Source of the DNA: Flavobacterium sp. UBA6195
Lineage (GTDB): Bacteria; Bacteroidota; Bacteroidia; Flavobacteriales; Flavobacteriaceae
Length of the DNA stretch: 34,508 nt
Direction: 5' to 3'
NCBI RefSeq assembly: GCF_002422095.1
Contig: NZ_DITB01000100.1
Span: forward strand, 1-34,508
The position numbers were made by a program, and so were the translations under genes. Below, in pieces: positions 7,958-17,194 of this stretch (its first letter is position 1; each line of letters starts with the position of its first letter). The notes under the pieces were generated by a model, which saw only the letters and a program-made list of their open reading frames with translations, was not told where the DNA came from and searched no databases.

Positions 7958-10879
7958 TTAGTCTTCTTTTTTAAATTCAGCCATTCTACGACCTTCTTTT
8001 TCACCAATTGTATCTTGCATTACCGGAGTTGCAATGAACAATGAAGAATAAGTTCCTACTAAGATACCTACTAAGATAGCAAATACGAAACCTCTAATCG
8101 TTTCACCTCCAAAGATGAAGATAGCTACTAATACCACTAAAGTTGTAGCAGATGTGTTGATAGTTCTACTTAATGTAGTATTTAACGCTTTGTTTACTAA
8201 TCCTTTGAAATCTGGTGATGAATTGTAATCTAAGTACTCACGAACTCTATCAAATACAATTACCGTATCATTCAACGAGTAACCAATTACCGTTAGGATA
8301 GCAGCGATAAATGCTTGGTCAATCTCCATGTTGAATGGTAAAATTGTATAGAAGAAAGAGAAAATACCTAATACAATGATTGTATCGTGAGCAACTGCAA
8401 TTACAGCTGAGAAACCAAACTGCCATTTACGGAAACTAATCATTAAGTAAACAAATACTACAAATAATGAACCTAAAACTGCCCATAAAGAGTTTGTTTT
8501 AATATCTTTAGAAATAGTACCAGTAACTTTTGCAGATGATAAAATACCTACTTTTTTACCTTCATAAAGATTTGCAAATTTATCATAAGTTAAATCAGCT
8601 GGTAAATATTTCTTTAAACCTTCGTATAATTTTTGGTTTACTTCTTTATCTACTCCTTCACCTTCTTCGTCAACTTTATACTTGGTAGTGATTTTTAACT
8701 GGTCGTTTCCACCATAAACTTTTGCTTCAGCACTTCCGAAAACAGCTACTAAATCAGCCGTTACATCTGGAGCAGAAACTGGTTTATCAAAACGTACTTG
8801 ATAAGTTCTACCTCCAACAAAATCAACACCTTGATTTAATCCTTTAGTTGCTAATGAGAAAATACTCAATGCTACTAAAATACCTGAAACCACGTAAGCA
8901 ATTTTCTTTTTCCCTAAGAAATCGATATTTAAATTTTTAAACCAAGTCTTAGTTAATGAAGTTGAATATGCTAATTTTTCATTTCTGCTTAAACTCCAAT
9001 CTAAGAACATTCTAGTTACAAAAACGGCTGTTATAACAGAAGTTATAATACCAATTAATAATGTAGTAGCAAAACCTTGAATTGGTCCTGTACCAAATAC
9101 TAATAAAATAATTGCAGTAATTGCAGTAGTAACGTTAGCATCAATAATAGATGACATCGCACCTTTCCAAGTGAAAGCATAATCAGTAGCTTCTTGAACT
9201 GATTTACCATTATCTAATTCTTCTTTAGCTCTTTCAAAGATGATTACGTTAGCATCTACCGCCATACCAATTGTTAATACGATACCCGCAATACCTGGTA
9301 ATGTTAATACAGCACCAAAACTTGCTAATGTTCCAAAAATGAACAAAATGTTTACTAATAAAGCTAAGTTTGCATAGAATCCTGATTTACCATAGTAAAC
9401 TAACATCCATAATAATACTAATGCGAAACCAATAACGAAAGACAACATACCATTATCGATAGCTTCTTGACCTAATGATGGCCCTACCACTTCTGACTGA
9501 ACGATTTCTGCAGCAGCTGGTAATTTACCTGCTCTTAAAATGTTTGCTAAGTCTTTTGTTTCTTCAATTGTGAAGTTTCCAGAAATTTCTGATTGACCTC
9601 CAGTAATTGCTCCTTTACTTACACCAGGTGCAGAGTAAACAATATTATCTAATACAATTGCAATTGCATTTCCTTGTTGCGAAACGGCTCCTGTTATTTG
9701 TTCCCATTTTCTAGCACCATTTCCATTCATTTGCATTGAAACAGCAGGTTTACCTAATTGATCAAAAGTATCTCTTGCATCAACAATTACACCACCACTT
9801 AATGGCGCAACATTATCTCTTGTTCCTTTTAAAGCATATAATTCAGTAACTTCAGGTGTTTTTGCATTAGTTTTTCCCCAAGCAAATCTTACATTAGCCA
9901 AATTAGCTGGTAATAAAGCCTTGATATCATCTCTTTTTAAATACCCATTAATAACTGCCGTATCTTTTGTAGCAAAACTTCCTATGTAAGGCGAACCTTG
10001 CATACCTGGAGCAACCATTTTACCTAAAAAAGGACTGTTTTTTGAAGCAGTAGTATCTGCTTTATCTGTTAATAACGAATCGATTCCTGAAGTTTTTACA
10101 GGCGCAGCTTTAACAGCTACTTCTGTTTTCTTTAATGCCTCATCAACCGACATTAAGTATTGACCTACTTCTTCAATTTTATAAGTTTCCCAGAACTCTA
10201 ATTGAGCCGTACTTTGTAATAATTTTTTAATACGATCAACATCTTTTGCTCCTGGTAATTCAACTAATATTCTACCAGAGTTTCCTAATAATTGAATATT
10301 AGGTTGAGTAACTCCAAATTTATCTATACGTTCTCTTAATACTTTGAAAGCACTTTCTACCGATTCTTGAACTTTTTGTTTGATAATAGGCTCAACCTGT
10401 TTGTTAGTCATATCAAACTTAATAACCTCATCTAAGTTTCTGTTTCCAAAAACATCAGCAGCTGATAATCTTACATTAGCAGCATTGGCTGCCACAAAGA
10501 AAGCATCAATGAAATCTTGATTTCCTTGTTGGTTTGCTTTTGCATCAGCAAGTGCTTTATTGAAAGCTGGATTCTTAGAATCATTAGCCAATCCTTTTAA
10601 AACATCTTTAACTGAAATTTGAAGAATAACGTTTAATCCTCCTTCTAAGTCAAGACCTTTGTTGATTTGGTTATTAGTAACTTCTTTGTAAGTATGACCT
10701 AAGTATACTTCTTCTTTACCGATAGAATCTAAATAGCGTAATTCTTTAGCTGTATCACCTTTTGCAAAAGCTTTTGCATCAGAAACAATACTATTCGCTA
10801 CGAAAGTAAAAGAAAGCTGGTATACACATACCAAAGCAAAGATAATTGCGAAAAATTTAATAAGTCCTCTATTCTGCAT
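7958..10879 (-). CDS. secDF: Protein translocase SecDF fusion protein
   Basis: SecDF uses the proton gradient to help pull proteins out of the SecYEG channel on the periplasmic side. The 973-residue protein is a natural fusion of SecD and SecF, as usual in Bacteroidota. The SecD half has one N-terminal span, the GLDLEGGLN motif at 75-83, a long periplasmic P1 region including a Lys/Ala/Thr/Ser-rich stretch near 250-285, and IGMAVDANVIIFER near 535. The SecF half has GVDFVGG near 684 and IGYSLNDTVIVFDR near 860. About twelve membrane spans are visible. The gene stands alone, with its own promoter element and terminator. It is likely essential for the export load implied by the large secreted proteins at both window ends. 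Confidence 0.97.
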   Translation of the reverse strand: MQNRGLIKFFAIIFALVCVYQLSFTFVANSIVSDAKAFAKGDTAKELRYLDSIGKEEVYLGHTYKEVTNNQINKGLDLEGGLNVILQISVKDVLKGLANDSKNPAFNKALADAKANQQGNQDFIDAFFVAANAANVRLSAADVFGNRNLDEVIKFDMTNKQVEPIIKQKVQESVESAFKVLRERIDKFGVTQPNIQLLGNSGRILVELPGAKDVDRIKKLLQSTAQLEFWETYKIEEVGQYLMSVDEALKKTEVAVKAAPVKTSGIDSLLTDKADTTASKNSPFLGKMVAPGMQGSPYIGSFATKDTAVINGYLKRDDIKALLPANLANVRFAWGKTNAKTPEVTELYALKGTRDNVAPLSGGVIVDARDTFDQLGKPAVSMQMNGNGARKWEQITGAVSQQGNAIAIVLDNIVYSAPGVSKGAITGGQSEISGNFTIEETKDLANILRAGKLPAAAEIVQSEVVGPSLGQEAIDNGMLSFVIGFALVLLWMLVYYGKSGFYANLALLVNILFIFGTLASFGAVLTLPGIAGIVLTIGMAVDANVIIFERAKEELDNGKSVQEATDYAFTWKGAMSSIIDANVTTAITAIILLVFGTGPIQGFATTLLIGIITSVITAVFVTRMFLDWSLSRNEKLAYSTSLTKTWFKNLNIDFLGKKKIAYVVSGILVALSIFSLATKGLNQGVDFVGGRTYQVRFDKPVSAPDVTADLVAVFGSAEAKVYGGNDQLKITTKYKVDEEGEGVDKEVNQKLYEGLKKYLPADLTYDKFANLYEGKKVGILSSAKVTGTISKDIKTNSLWAVLGSLFVVFVYLMISFRKWQFGFSAVIAVAHDTIIVLGIFSFFYTILPFNMEIDQAFIAAILTVIGYSLNDTVIVFDRVREYLDYNSSPDFKGLVNKALNTTLSRTINTSATTLVVLVAIFIFGGETIRGFVFAILVGILVGTYSSLFIATPVMQDTIGEKEGRRMAEFKKED

Positions 10880-10917
10880 TATTCTAAAATTTATTTATTC
10901 TATTTTATAAAAACGGA

Positions 10918-10948
10918 CAAATATATAATTTACAATAGGATTTAGCAA
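10918..10948 (-). promoter_or_regulatory. Candidate flavobacterial promoter for secDF
   Basis: On the minus strand TTG (10946-10948) is followed after 20 bases by TATATTTG (10918-10925), fitting the -33 TTG and -7 TAnnTTTG pattern. The -7 element ends 38 bases before the ATG. Confidence 0.6.
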
Positions 10949-11130
10949 TTTTATTTTCGATTAAAGTAACCTTTTTACCTAAGTTTCACTAAAAAAACAC
11001 ATTATTCCTTAAAAATGAAATACTTGCAACATAAAAAAGTATTTCACAAAACAGAAAATATTGTTAAAAACTCGAATTTTTAGCAAAAAAGAACGACCCA
11101 AAATATTATTTTAAAAATGATTATAACAAA

Positions 11131-11158
11131 AAAAAACTGCCAATTTCTTGACAGTTTT
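11131..11158 (-). terminator. Terminator after mdh
   Basis: On the minus strand AAACTGTCAA pairs with TTGGCAGTTT with one mismatch, followed by a long T run. It sits 24 bases past the mdh stop. Confidence 0.75.
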
Positions 11159-11181
11159 TCAATTTTTATTTTGATGTAAAA

Positions 11182-12114
11182 TTACAATACTGATTTCAAA
11201 TCAGCATTCATGTTGCGAACTGCATCTGCACTCTTAGCAAACAATGCTTTTTCAACATCATTTAATTGTACATCAACGATTTTCTCAACACCGTTTTTAC
11301 CAATAATACATGGAACTCCCATACAAATATCTTCTTGTCCGTACTCGCCTTCTAAAAATACTGAACATGGAATCATACGTTTTTGATCGTTTAAGATACT
11401 ATCTACTAAATAAGCTACAGAAGCTCCTGGAGCATACCATGCTGAAGTTCCTAATAAACCTGTTAAAGTAGCGCCACCCACCATAGTATCAGCAGCTACT
11501 TTATCTAACTCTGCTTGAGACAAGAAATTAGAAACTGGAACACCATTGTAAGATGCTAAACGTGTTAATGGAATCATAGTAGTATCACCGTGACCTCCAA
11601 TTACCATACCTTGAACATCATTAGCTGGTTTGTCTAATGCTTTTGATAAATAATATTTGAAACGAGAACTATCTAAAGCTCCACCCATTCCAATTACTCT
11701 GTTTTTAGGTAATCCGGTAGCTTTCAACGTTAAATACGTCATAGTATCCATTGGATTTGACACTACAACAATAATTGCATTTGGAGAATGAGTTAATACG
11801 TTATCCGCAACCGATTTAACGATTCCAGCATTGATTCCGATTAATTCCTCACGTGTCATTCCTGGTTTTCTTGGAATACCTGATGTAATTACTACTACAT
11901 CACTTCCAGCTGTTTTAGAATAATCTCCTGTTGTTCCGCTTAATTGTGTGTTGAATACAGTTGTAGTAGCACATTGCATAATATCCATAGCTTTACCTTC
12001 TGCAAAACCTTCTTTGATGTCTACTAATACTACTTCGCTTGCAATTCCTCTGTACGAAATAACATCTGCACATGTTGCACCTACGTTACCCGCACCAACT
12101 ATTGTTACTTTCAT
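11182..12114 (-). CDS. mdh: Malate dehydrogenase (LDH-like type)
   Basis: The enzyme interconverts malate and oxaloacetate with NAD in the citric acid cycle. The 310-residue length is typical. The Rossmann motif VGAGNVGATCA begins at residue 6 and Asp32 (VLVDI) should bind the NAD ribose. PRKPGMTREE gives Arg82 and Arg88, and the Arg at the substrate-specificity position favours malate over lactate. Asn120, Asp148, Arg151 and His175 (GGHGDTTM) complete the active site. The start is only 27 bases after the end of the broken membrane-protein gene that itself overlaps gyrB, so mdh is probably transcribed from the gyrB unit. No separate promoter was seen. Confidence 0.97.
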   Translation of the reverse strand: MKVTIVGAGNVGATCADVISYRGIASEVVLVDIKEGFAEGKAMDIMQCATTTVFNTQLSGTTGDYSKTAGSDVVVITSGIPRKPGMTREELIGINAGIVKSVADNVLTHSPNAIIVVVSNPMDTMTYLTLKATGLPKNRVIGMGGALDSSRFKYYLSKALDKPANDVQGMVIGGHGDTTMIPLTRLASYNGVPVSNFLSQAELDKVAADTMVGGATLTGLLGTSAWYAPGASVAYLVDSILNDQKRMIPCSVFLEGEYGQEDICMGVPCIIGKNGVEKIVDVQLNDVEKALFAKSADAVRNMNADLKSVL

Positions 12115-12141
12115 TTTGTTGTGTATATTAAAATTGTTAAA

Positions 12142-13150
12142 TTAAAATTGATATTGAACACCAATATTTCCGTTTACAAATTTACCAAAAGCAATTGAAC
12201 TTTGCAGATAAATTTTGCTTATTTGATATCTACCCGAAATTTCTCCTAAAATATTAGTTTTGTCTTTTGCAACTCGCTTTAGAAGTCCATTAATTATATT
12301 TTGAACTGGAAATACTTCCTCAATAGAACCTTTATTACCACTTACAACATATTCAAATGCGCTGTGATTCAGGATAAAATTGGTAATCAACTCAAGCGTT
12401 TGAATTCTTTTGAAGCACTTAATTGAAAATTAAAGGTATCTACCAAACCATTCAAATTATTGATTCCTAAATTTCCATAAGCTGTATTTATATCTAAAAA
12501 ATCAAAACTGATATCTTCTTTTGAATAAATAGCCGCAGCCGAAAAATGAATATTCTTAGCTTCTACTTTTGAAAAATATTGACTAAAATTATGCTTTAGT
12601 CCGAAACCGTACACTTGATAATCACCTCTTTTCAGTTTGGTTTTGGTTGAATATCGAGCGATAAACTCAAATCCGTAAGGCAATTCTATTCCTCCTTGAA
12701 ATAGGGATAAATTACCGTTTCTTGATTTATTCCTTCAGGTGTTTTGAAACGCACTTGCTCTCCCCCTAATTCCCCTACCAAATACACTTGATTATCGTTT
12801 CCTAAAGCCGTTGGAACTGTAGCTGAAGTCGCGCCTTCAATCTCAAAAAATTGAAAATCAGAATTTTGAATTTGGAATGTTCTATCCGCTTTTGGAACAA
12901 AGAAAATATTAGTATGCAAACCTAAATTTACATCCCATTTTTTTCGTTTTTTAGGTGACATTACCCAAGCTGCTGAAGCTTGATAAACCGCAGCATCAGT
13001 AGCCGGCACTATATATTGCTGAGAATACAAAAGGGCATCTGATAACAGATACCCTATTTGTTGAATGTCTTGTGGAGAAGTTTGAGCTTCACTTTTTTGT
13101 GTAAAAAGGAATGCCATAATCAACCCTAATGTAGTTACCGCTTTATGCAT
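12142..13150 (-). pseudogene. Outer-membrane-type protein resembling DUF6588, broken by two frameshifts
   Basis: An ATG at 13150, inside the gyrB stop region, starts MHKAVTTLGLIMAFLFTQKSEAQ, a signal peptide. The first frame ends as VIYPYFKEE and a stop at 12686. One base earlier in register the protein goes on as QGGIELPYGFEFIARYSTKTK. That second frame ends at 12387, and again a one-base change leads to TLELITNFILNHSAF and the final IGVQYQF. Restored, the product is about 335 residues, with beta-strand patterns and a terminal aromatic typical of an outer-membrane barrel. The layout (signal, 'YIVPATDAAVYQASAAW', 'FVPKADRTFQ') resembles the flavobacterial DUF6588 family, which has no known role; this match is from memory and only moderate. 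Both breaks look like single-base losses, the second within a short A run. Real decay and sequence error are both possible. Confidence 0.65.
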
Positions 13151-15083
13151 CAATTTTAGCGTAAGCAGCATTTTTCTCAATAAATTCTCTACGAGGTGGT
13201 ACTTCATCTCCCATTAACATGGAGAAGATTCTATCCGCTTCTGATAAGCTATCGATAGTCACTTGACGTAACGTTCTGAAATCAGGATTCATGGTAGTTT
13301 CCCATAATTGCTCAGCGTTCATCTCCCCAAGACCTTTATAACGTTGAATTGCGGCACTTCCACCCATTCTTTCGTTAGCTATATCACGTTGATCATCCGT
13401 CCAAGCATATTCTTTTTTATTTCCTTTTTTCACCATATATAAAGGAGGAGTTGCAATATAAACGTGTCCGTTTTCAATTAACTCTTTCATATATCTAAAG
13501 AAGAACGTCAAAATCAAAGTAGCAATGTGAGAACCATCGACATCGGCATCACACATGATCACTACTTTATGATATCTTAATTTTGATAAATTCAACGCTT
13601 TGCTATCTTCTTCTGTTCCTACTGTAACTCCTAAAGCGGTGAAAATATTACGAATCTCTTCGTTTTCAAATACTTTATGTTGCATCGCTTTTTCTACGTT
13701 CAAAATCTTACCACGCAAAGGCAAAATCGCTTGAAACGCTCTATCACGACCTTGTTTTGCAGTTCCACCTGCCGAATCTCCCTCAACTAGGAAAATCTCA
13801 CATCTTGCTGGATCTTGTTCCGAACAATCGGATAATTTACCTGGTAAACCTCCACCGCCCATAACGGTTTTACGTTGTACCATTTCACGCGCTTTTTTCG
13901 CTGCATGACGCGCTTGAGCTGCCAAAATTACTTTTTGAACAATGATTTTCGCATCGTTTGGATTTTCTTCCAAATAATTTTCAAGCATTTCAGCCACTGC
14001 TTGTGAAACAGGAGAAACTACTTCTCTATTTCCAAGTTTAGTTTTGGTTTGACCTTCGAATTGAGGTTCTGCTACTTTTACCGAAATAATCGCAGTTAAA
14101 CCTTCACGGAAGTCGTCTCCCGAAATTTCGAATTTCAATTTATCTAACAATCCAGAAGCGTCTGCATATTTTTTCAACGTACGCGTTAATCCCATACGGA
14201 AACCTTGCAAATGCGTTCCTCCTTCGTGTGTATTGATATTATTTACATAAGAAAAGATGTTCTCTGTATAACTTTCATTATAAATCAAAGCTACCTCAAC
14301 TGGAATTTCGCCTTTTTCGTTTTCCATTGAAATTACGTGACCAATAATTGGCACACGGTTTCCATCTAAAAACTTAACGAATTCTTTTAAACCTTCTTGA
14401 GAATGGAAAGTTTCTGTTCTTGGCTGTCCTTTATCATCGATATCACGTTTATCTGTTAACGTGATAGTAATTCCTTTATTCAAGAAAGAAAGTTCACGTA
14501 AACGAGCCGCTAATGTATCGTAAGAATATTCTAAAGTTTGCGTAAAAATAGTACCATCAGGTTTGAAAGTAACGACTGTTCCTCTCTTGTCTGTAGTACC
14601 AATTTGCTTTACCGGATAAAGCGCTTTTCCTCTTTCGTATTCTTGTTCGTAAATTTTACCTTCTCTGTGAACTGTAGCTCTTAAATGATCAGAAAGTGCG
14701 TTAACACACGATACCCCAACCCCATGAAGACCTCCAGAAACTTTATAAGAATCTTTATCGAACTTACCTCCTGCTCCAATTTTAGTCATTACAACCTCAA
14801 GAGCAGAAACACCTTCTTTTTTGTGAATATCTACTGGAATTCCACGTCCGTTATCTTCAACAGAAATAGAATTATCTTCATTAATGGCTACATAAATCGT
14901 ATCACAATGTCCTGCTAAAGCCTCATCGATAGAGTTATCTACAACTTCATAAACTAAATGGTGTAATCCACGAACTCCAGTATCTCCAATATACATGGAA
15001 GGACGCATTCTTACGTGCTCCATTCCTTCTAATGCCTGAATACTGTCGGCTGAATAACTCCCTTTTTTATTTTCTTCACTCAT
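13143..15083 (-). CDS. gyrB: DNA gyrase subunit B
   Basis: GyrB supplies the ATPase of gyrase, which introduces negative supercoils and pairs with GyrA (not in this window). The 646-residue protein is the compact form without the long insertion found in proteobacterial GyrB. The GHKL ATPase shows VYEVVDNSIDEA with Glu46 and Asn50, DNGRGIP with Asp77, and GGLHGVGVSCVNALS. The TOPRIM domain shows LVEGDSAGGTA near 427 and DADVDGSH near 511. The C-terminus ends in the gyrase-specific QRYKGLGEMN...MMDEVPPRREFIE-type segment. A -7 promoter element lies 36 bases before the start. The downstream gene begins inside the stop region, which indicates translational coupling. Confidence 0.98.
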   Translation of the reverse strand: MSEENKKGSYSADSIQALEGMEHVRMRPSMYIGDTGVRGLHHLVYEVVDNSIDEALAGHCDTIYVAINEDNSISVEDNGRGIPVDIHKKEGVSALEVVMTKIGAGGKFDKDSYKVSGGLHGVGVSCVNALSDHLRATVHREGKIYEQEYERGKALYPVKQIGTTDKRGTVVTFKPDGTIFTQTLEYSYDTLAARLRELSFLNKGITITLTDKRDIDDKGQPRTETFHSQEGLKEFVKFLDGNRVPIIGHVISMENEKGEIPVEVALIYNESYTENIFSYVNNINTHEGGTHLQGFRMGLTRTLKKYADASGLLDKLKFEISGDDFREGLTAIISVKVAEPQFEGQTKTKLGNREVVSPVSQAVAEMLENYLEENPNDAKIIVQKVILAAQARHAAKKAREMVQRKTVMGGGGLPGKLSDCSEQDPARCEIFLVEGDSAGGTAKQGRDRAFQAILPLRGKILNVEKAMQHKVFENEEIRNIFTALGVTVGTEEDSKALNLSKLRYHKVVIMCDADVDGSHIATLILTFFFRYMKELIENGHVYIATPPLYMVKKGNKKEYAWTDDQRDIANERMGGSAAIQRYKGLGEMNAEQLWETTMNPDFRTLRQVTIDSLSEADRIFSMLMGDEVPPRREFIEKNAAYAKIDA

Positions 15084-15118
15084 AATATTTATGCTAAATA
15101 AAGTATTTTTAATATCAA

Positions 15119-15126
15119 CAAATATA
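15119..15126 (-). promoter_or_regulatory. Candidate -7 promoter element for gyrB
   Basis: The minus strand reads TATATTTG, a perfect TAnnTTTG match, ending 35 bases before the gyrB ATG. No TTG at the usual -33 distance was found. The rest of the 260-base gap is A/T-rich with only the asnB terminator. Confidence 0.5.
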
Positions 15127-15279
15127 GGTAATTAGATAAAAAGAAGAAATAAAAACCATGGCAACTCATGGTTAAGTTATTAACATTTGTTAATTTTAAA
15201 CAAAAGTGTCTTAAATCGAATAAAAATCGCCTTATTTTCAATTTTTGACTATTTTTTAATTTCCTCAAAACAGAAGAAA

Positions 15280-15316
15280 TAAAAAAACCTCTTTAAAACG
15301 CAATTAAAGAGGTCTT
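15280..15316 (-). terminator. Terminator after asnB
   Basis: On the minus strand ACCTCTTTAA and TTAAAGAGGT form a perfect 10-bp stem with a seven-base loop, then a T run. It lies 28 bases past the asnB stop. Confidence 0.9.
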
Positions 15317-15343
15317 TCAAAACAACAAACCTAATAAAAAATA

Positions 15344-16960
15344 CTAAACCACTTCTTTTTCTACAGCAATTGATACATCCGCTTTTACGTGAGCAGCATT
15401 TGCTCTTCCGCTTGGATCTTGGTTTTCTTGCCATTTTGGAATCCATTTACGAACCGTTTGTGCCGCACTTTCTTGTGGAAAATGCTTGTGAAATATCCTT
15501 CTGTAATAAAACGCTTCTTTTGTAACTGGCGTGTTATAAGGAAAGAACAGTTTTGCTTTTTCAAATTCATCATCTGTTACTTGGCTTGAACAATACTCAA
15601 TTAAAGTATCAATCCAGTTGTAACCTACTCCATCAGAAAACTGCTCTTTCTGTCTCCATAAAATCGCTTCGGGTAAAAAGGGTCTTTCGGGTGTATCGAA
15701 TGCTTTTCGTAAAATATATTTTTCAATTCCGTCATAAGTTTTTGGCATTTTCTCTTCAGGTCGAATTTTGATTGCTAAATCCAAAAACGCTTTATCTAAA
15801 AACGGAACTCTTGCTTCCAAACCGTGTGCCATAGTTGATTTATCCGCACGAAGTAAATCGGCTGTAAACAACTTTTGAACTCGTTCGATGGTTTCTTTTT
15901 GGAAATCCAATACCGATGGCGCATTTCTAAAGTACAAATAACCACCGAAAATTTCATCAGCACCTTCGCCTGACAATACCATTTTGATTCCTTTATCCGT
16001 AATTGCTTTTGACAAAAAGTACATTGGTGTGCTCGCACGAATTGACGTTACATCATACGTTTCCAAATGCCAAATTAACTTATCTAAAATCTCAATTCCT
16101 TGTTCGACTGTGAAATGAATTTCGTGATGTGTAGTTCCAATGAAATCTGCCACTTTTTTTGCTGCAATTAAATCCGGAGCCGAAGCATCTAATCCGATAG
16201 AAAACGAATGCAATTCTTGACCACTTCCTTCTAACAATCTTGACGTTATTGATGCAATTAACGACGAATCTAATCCACCAGAAAGTAAAACTCCAAATGG
16301 TACATCGCACATTAAACGTTTTTCTACCGCTTGTGTCAAACTTGCGTTTAAAGCTTGTAAATCTAATTTTTCAACTGCTTTTTCATGTGCTTCCCATTCT
16401 GGTTTGTAGTATTTAACAAAACCGGTTTTTTCGGTATAATAATGTCCTGGAGGAAATGTTGAAAAAGACTTACATTGGTCGGTAATCGCTTTCATTTCGG
16501 AAGCAAAATACAAGCGACCTCTTTCATCCATTCCGTAATACAAAGGCTTTACTCCTAGTGGATCACGAGCTACGATATAATCATCTCCATCGATAACTAC
16601 TAGAGCAAAAATTCCGTCCAACATATCACAGAAATCGTAACCAAATTCTTCATACAAATGCACTATAACTTCTGAATCTGATGTTGTTCTAAACGTGTGA
16701 TGTTTTAAAGTCGTCTCTCTTAACTTTTTGTGATTGTATATTTCGCCATTATGTACCATCCAAGCGGAATCTGTTCCTTGAATGGGCTGTTTTCCTGTGT
16801 GTAAATCGACAATTGATAAACGCTCGTGCGCCAAAATGTGACCTTTCTCAGTTACATGAATATCGCTTTCATCTGGACCACGATGACTCATTCTTTTTGA
16901 TAATTGCTGCACTAATGTTGCTTCTTTTCCTTTCCCTATAATGGCTAATATTCCGCACAT
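15344..16960 (-). CDS. asnB: Asparagine synthetase B (glutamine-hydrolysing)
   Basis: AsnB makes asparagine from aspartate, ATP and glutamine-derived ammonia in the cytoplasm. The 538-residue protein starts MCGILAIIG; after removal of Met, Cys2 becomes the N-terminal nucleophile of the class II glutaminase domain (about 2-200). RMSHRGPDES and WMVHNGEIYNH are glutaminase-domain motifs. The synthetase domain has the PP-loop LLSGGLDSSLIAS near 225, and later LSGEGADEIFGGYLYF and GLEARVPFLD. Its length and ending are close to E. coli AsnB, so it is the metabolic enzyme rather than a cell-envelope amidotransferase. The next upstream gene ends with its own terminator, so asnB is likely a single-gene unit. 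A perfect inverted repeat lies about 40-60 bases upstream. Confidence 0.97.
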   Translation of the reverse strand: MCGILAIIGKGKEATLVQQLSKRMSHRGPDESDIHVTEKGHILAHERLSIVDLHTGKQPIQGTDSAWMVHNGEIYNHKKLRETTLKHHTFRTTSDSEVIVHLYEEFGYDFCDMLDGIFALVVIDGDDYIVARDPLGVKPLYYGMDERGRLYFASEMKAITDQCKSFSTFPPGHYYTEKTGFVKYYKPEWEAHEKAVEKLDLQALNASLTQAVEKRLMCDVPFGVLLSGGLDSSLIASITSRLLEGSGQELHSFSIGLDASAPDLIAAKKVADFIGTTHHEIHFTVEQGIEILDKLIWHLETYDVTSIRASTPMYFLSKAITDKGIKMVLSGEGADEIFGGYLYFRNAPSVLDFQKETIERVQKLFTADLLRADKSTMAHGLEARVPFLDKAFLDLAIKIRPEEKMPKTYDGIEKYILRKAFDTPERPFLPEAILWRQKEQFSDGVGYNWIDTLIEYCSSQVTDDEFEKAKLFFPYNTPVTKEAFYYRRIFHKHFPQESAAQTVRKWIPKWQENQDPSGRANAAHVKADVSIAVEKEVV

Positions 16961-16996
16961 AATTTTTAAGTTTAATCGTTGAAATGTTTAATTGTT

Positions 16997-17020
16997 TAAG
17001 TGAAAGAATTAATTCACTTA
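16997..17020. promoter_or_regulatory. Inverted repeat upstream of asnB, candidate operator
   Basis: TAAGTGAA, eight A/T-rich bases, then TTCACTTA make a perfect 8-bp inverted repeat, 37 bases before the asnB ATG. The size suits a dimeric regulator site. No T-tract follows, so it is not a standard terminator. Which regulator, if any, is unknown. Confidence 0.4.
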
Positions 17021-17163
17021 GTTTGATGAAGCAAAATTGAATATATAAGTTTAAATAATAAACCTTAAAATTAATTTTAGTTATAAATTAAAACTAAAAA
17101 TTAATTTTTTAATTATATTATAAATCAGAAATATTGTTTTACGTTTGTTTTAGTTACAAATCA

Positions 17164-17191
17164 TAAAAAAACCACTCGAGTGAGTGGTTTT
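17164..17191 (-). terminator. Terminator after the GreA/GreB-like gene
   Basis: On the minus strand AACCACTC and GAGTGGTT form a perfect 8-bp stem with a four-base loop, followed by a T run, 4 bases past the stop codon. Confidence 0.85.
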
Positions 17192-17194
17192 GTT

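Larger units (their letters stand above)
10880..11181. other. Intergenic spacer between secDF and mdh
   Basis: This 302-base stretch has no credible coding frame. It holds the secDF promoter candidate at its left end and the mdh terminator at its right end. The middle, about 10950-11130, is A/T-rich and shows no feature I can name. Confidence 0.6.

Noticed and set aside
13151..13207. Upstream start for the gyrB-linked broken gene (MKYHLVENLL)
   Set aside because: It would overlap the gyrB coding end by over 60 bases and place residues before a clean signal peptide that starts at MHKAV.
15389..15771. Open frames antisense to asnB
   Set aside because: They overlap the well-conserved synthetase domain, have no family features and no promoter element of their own.
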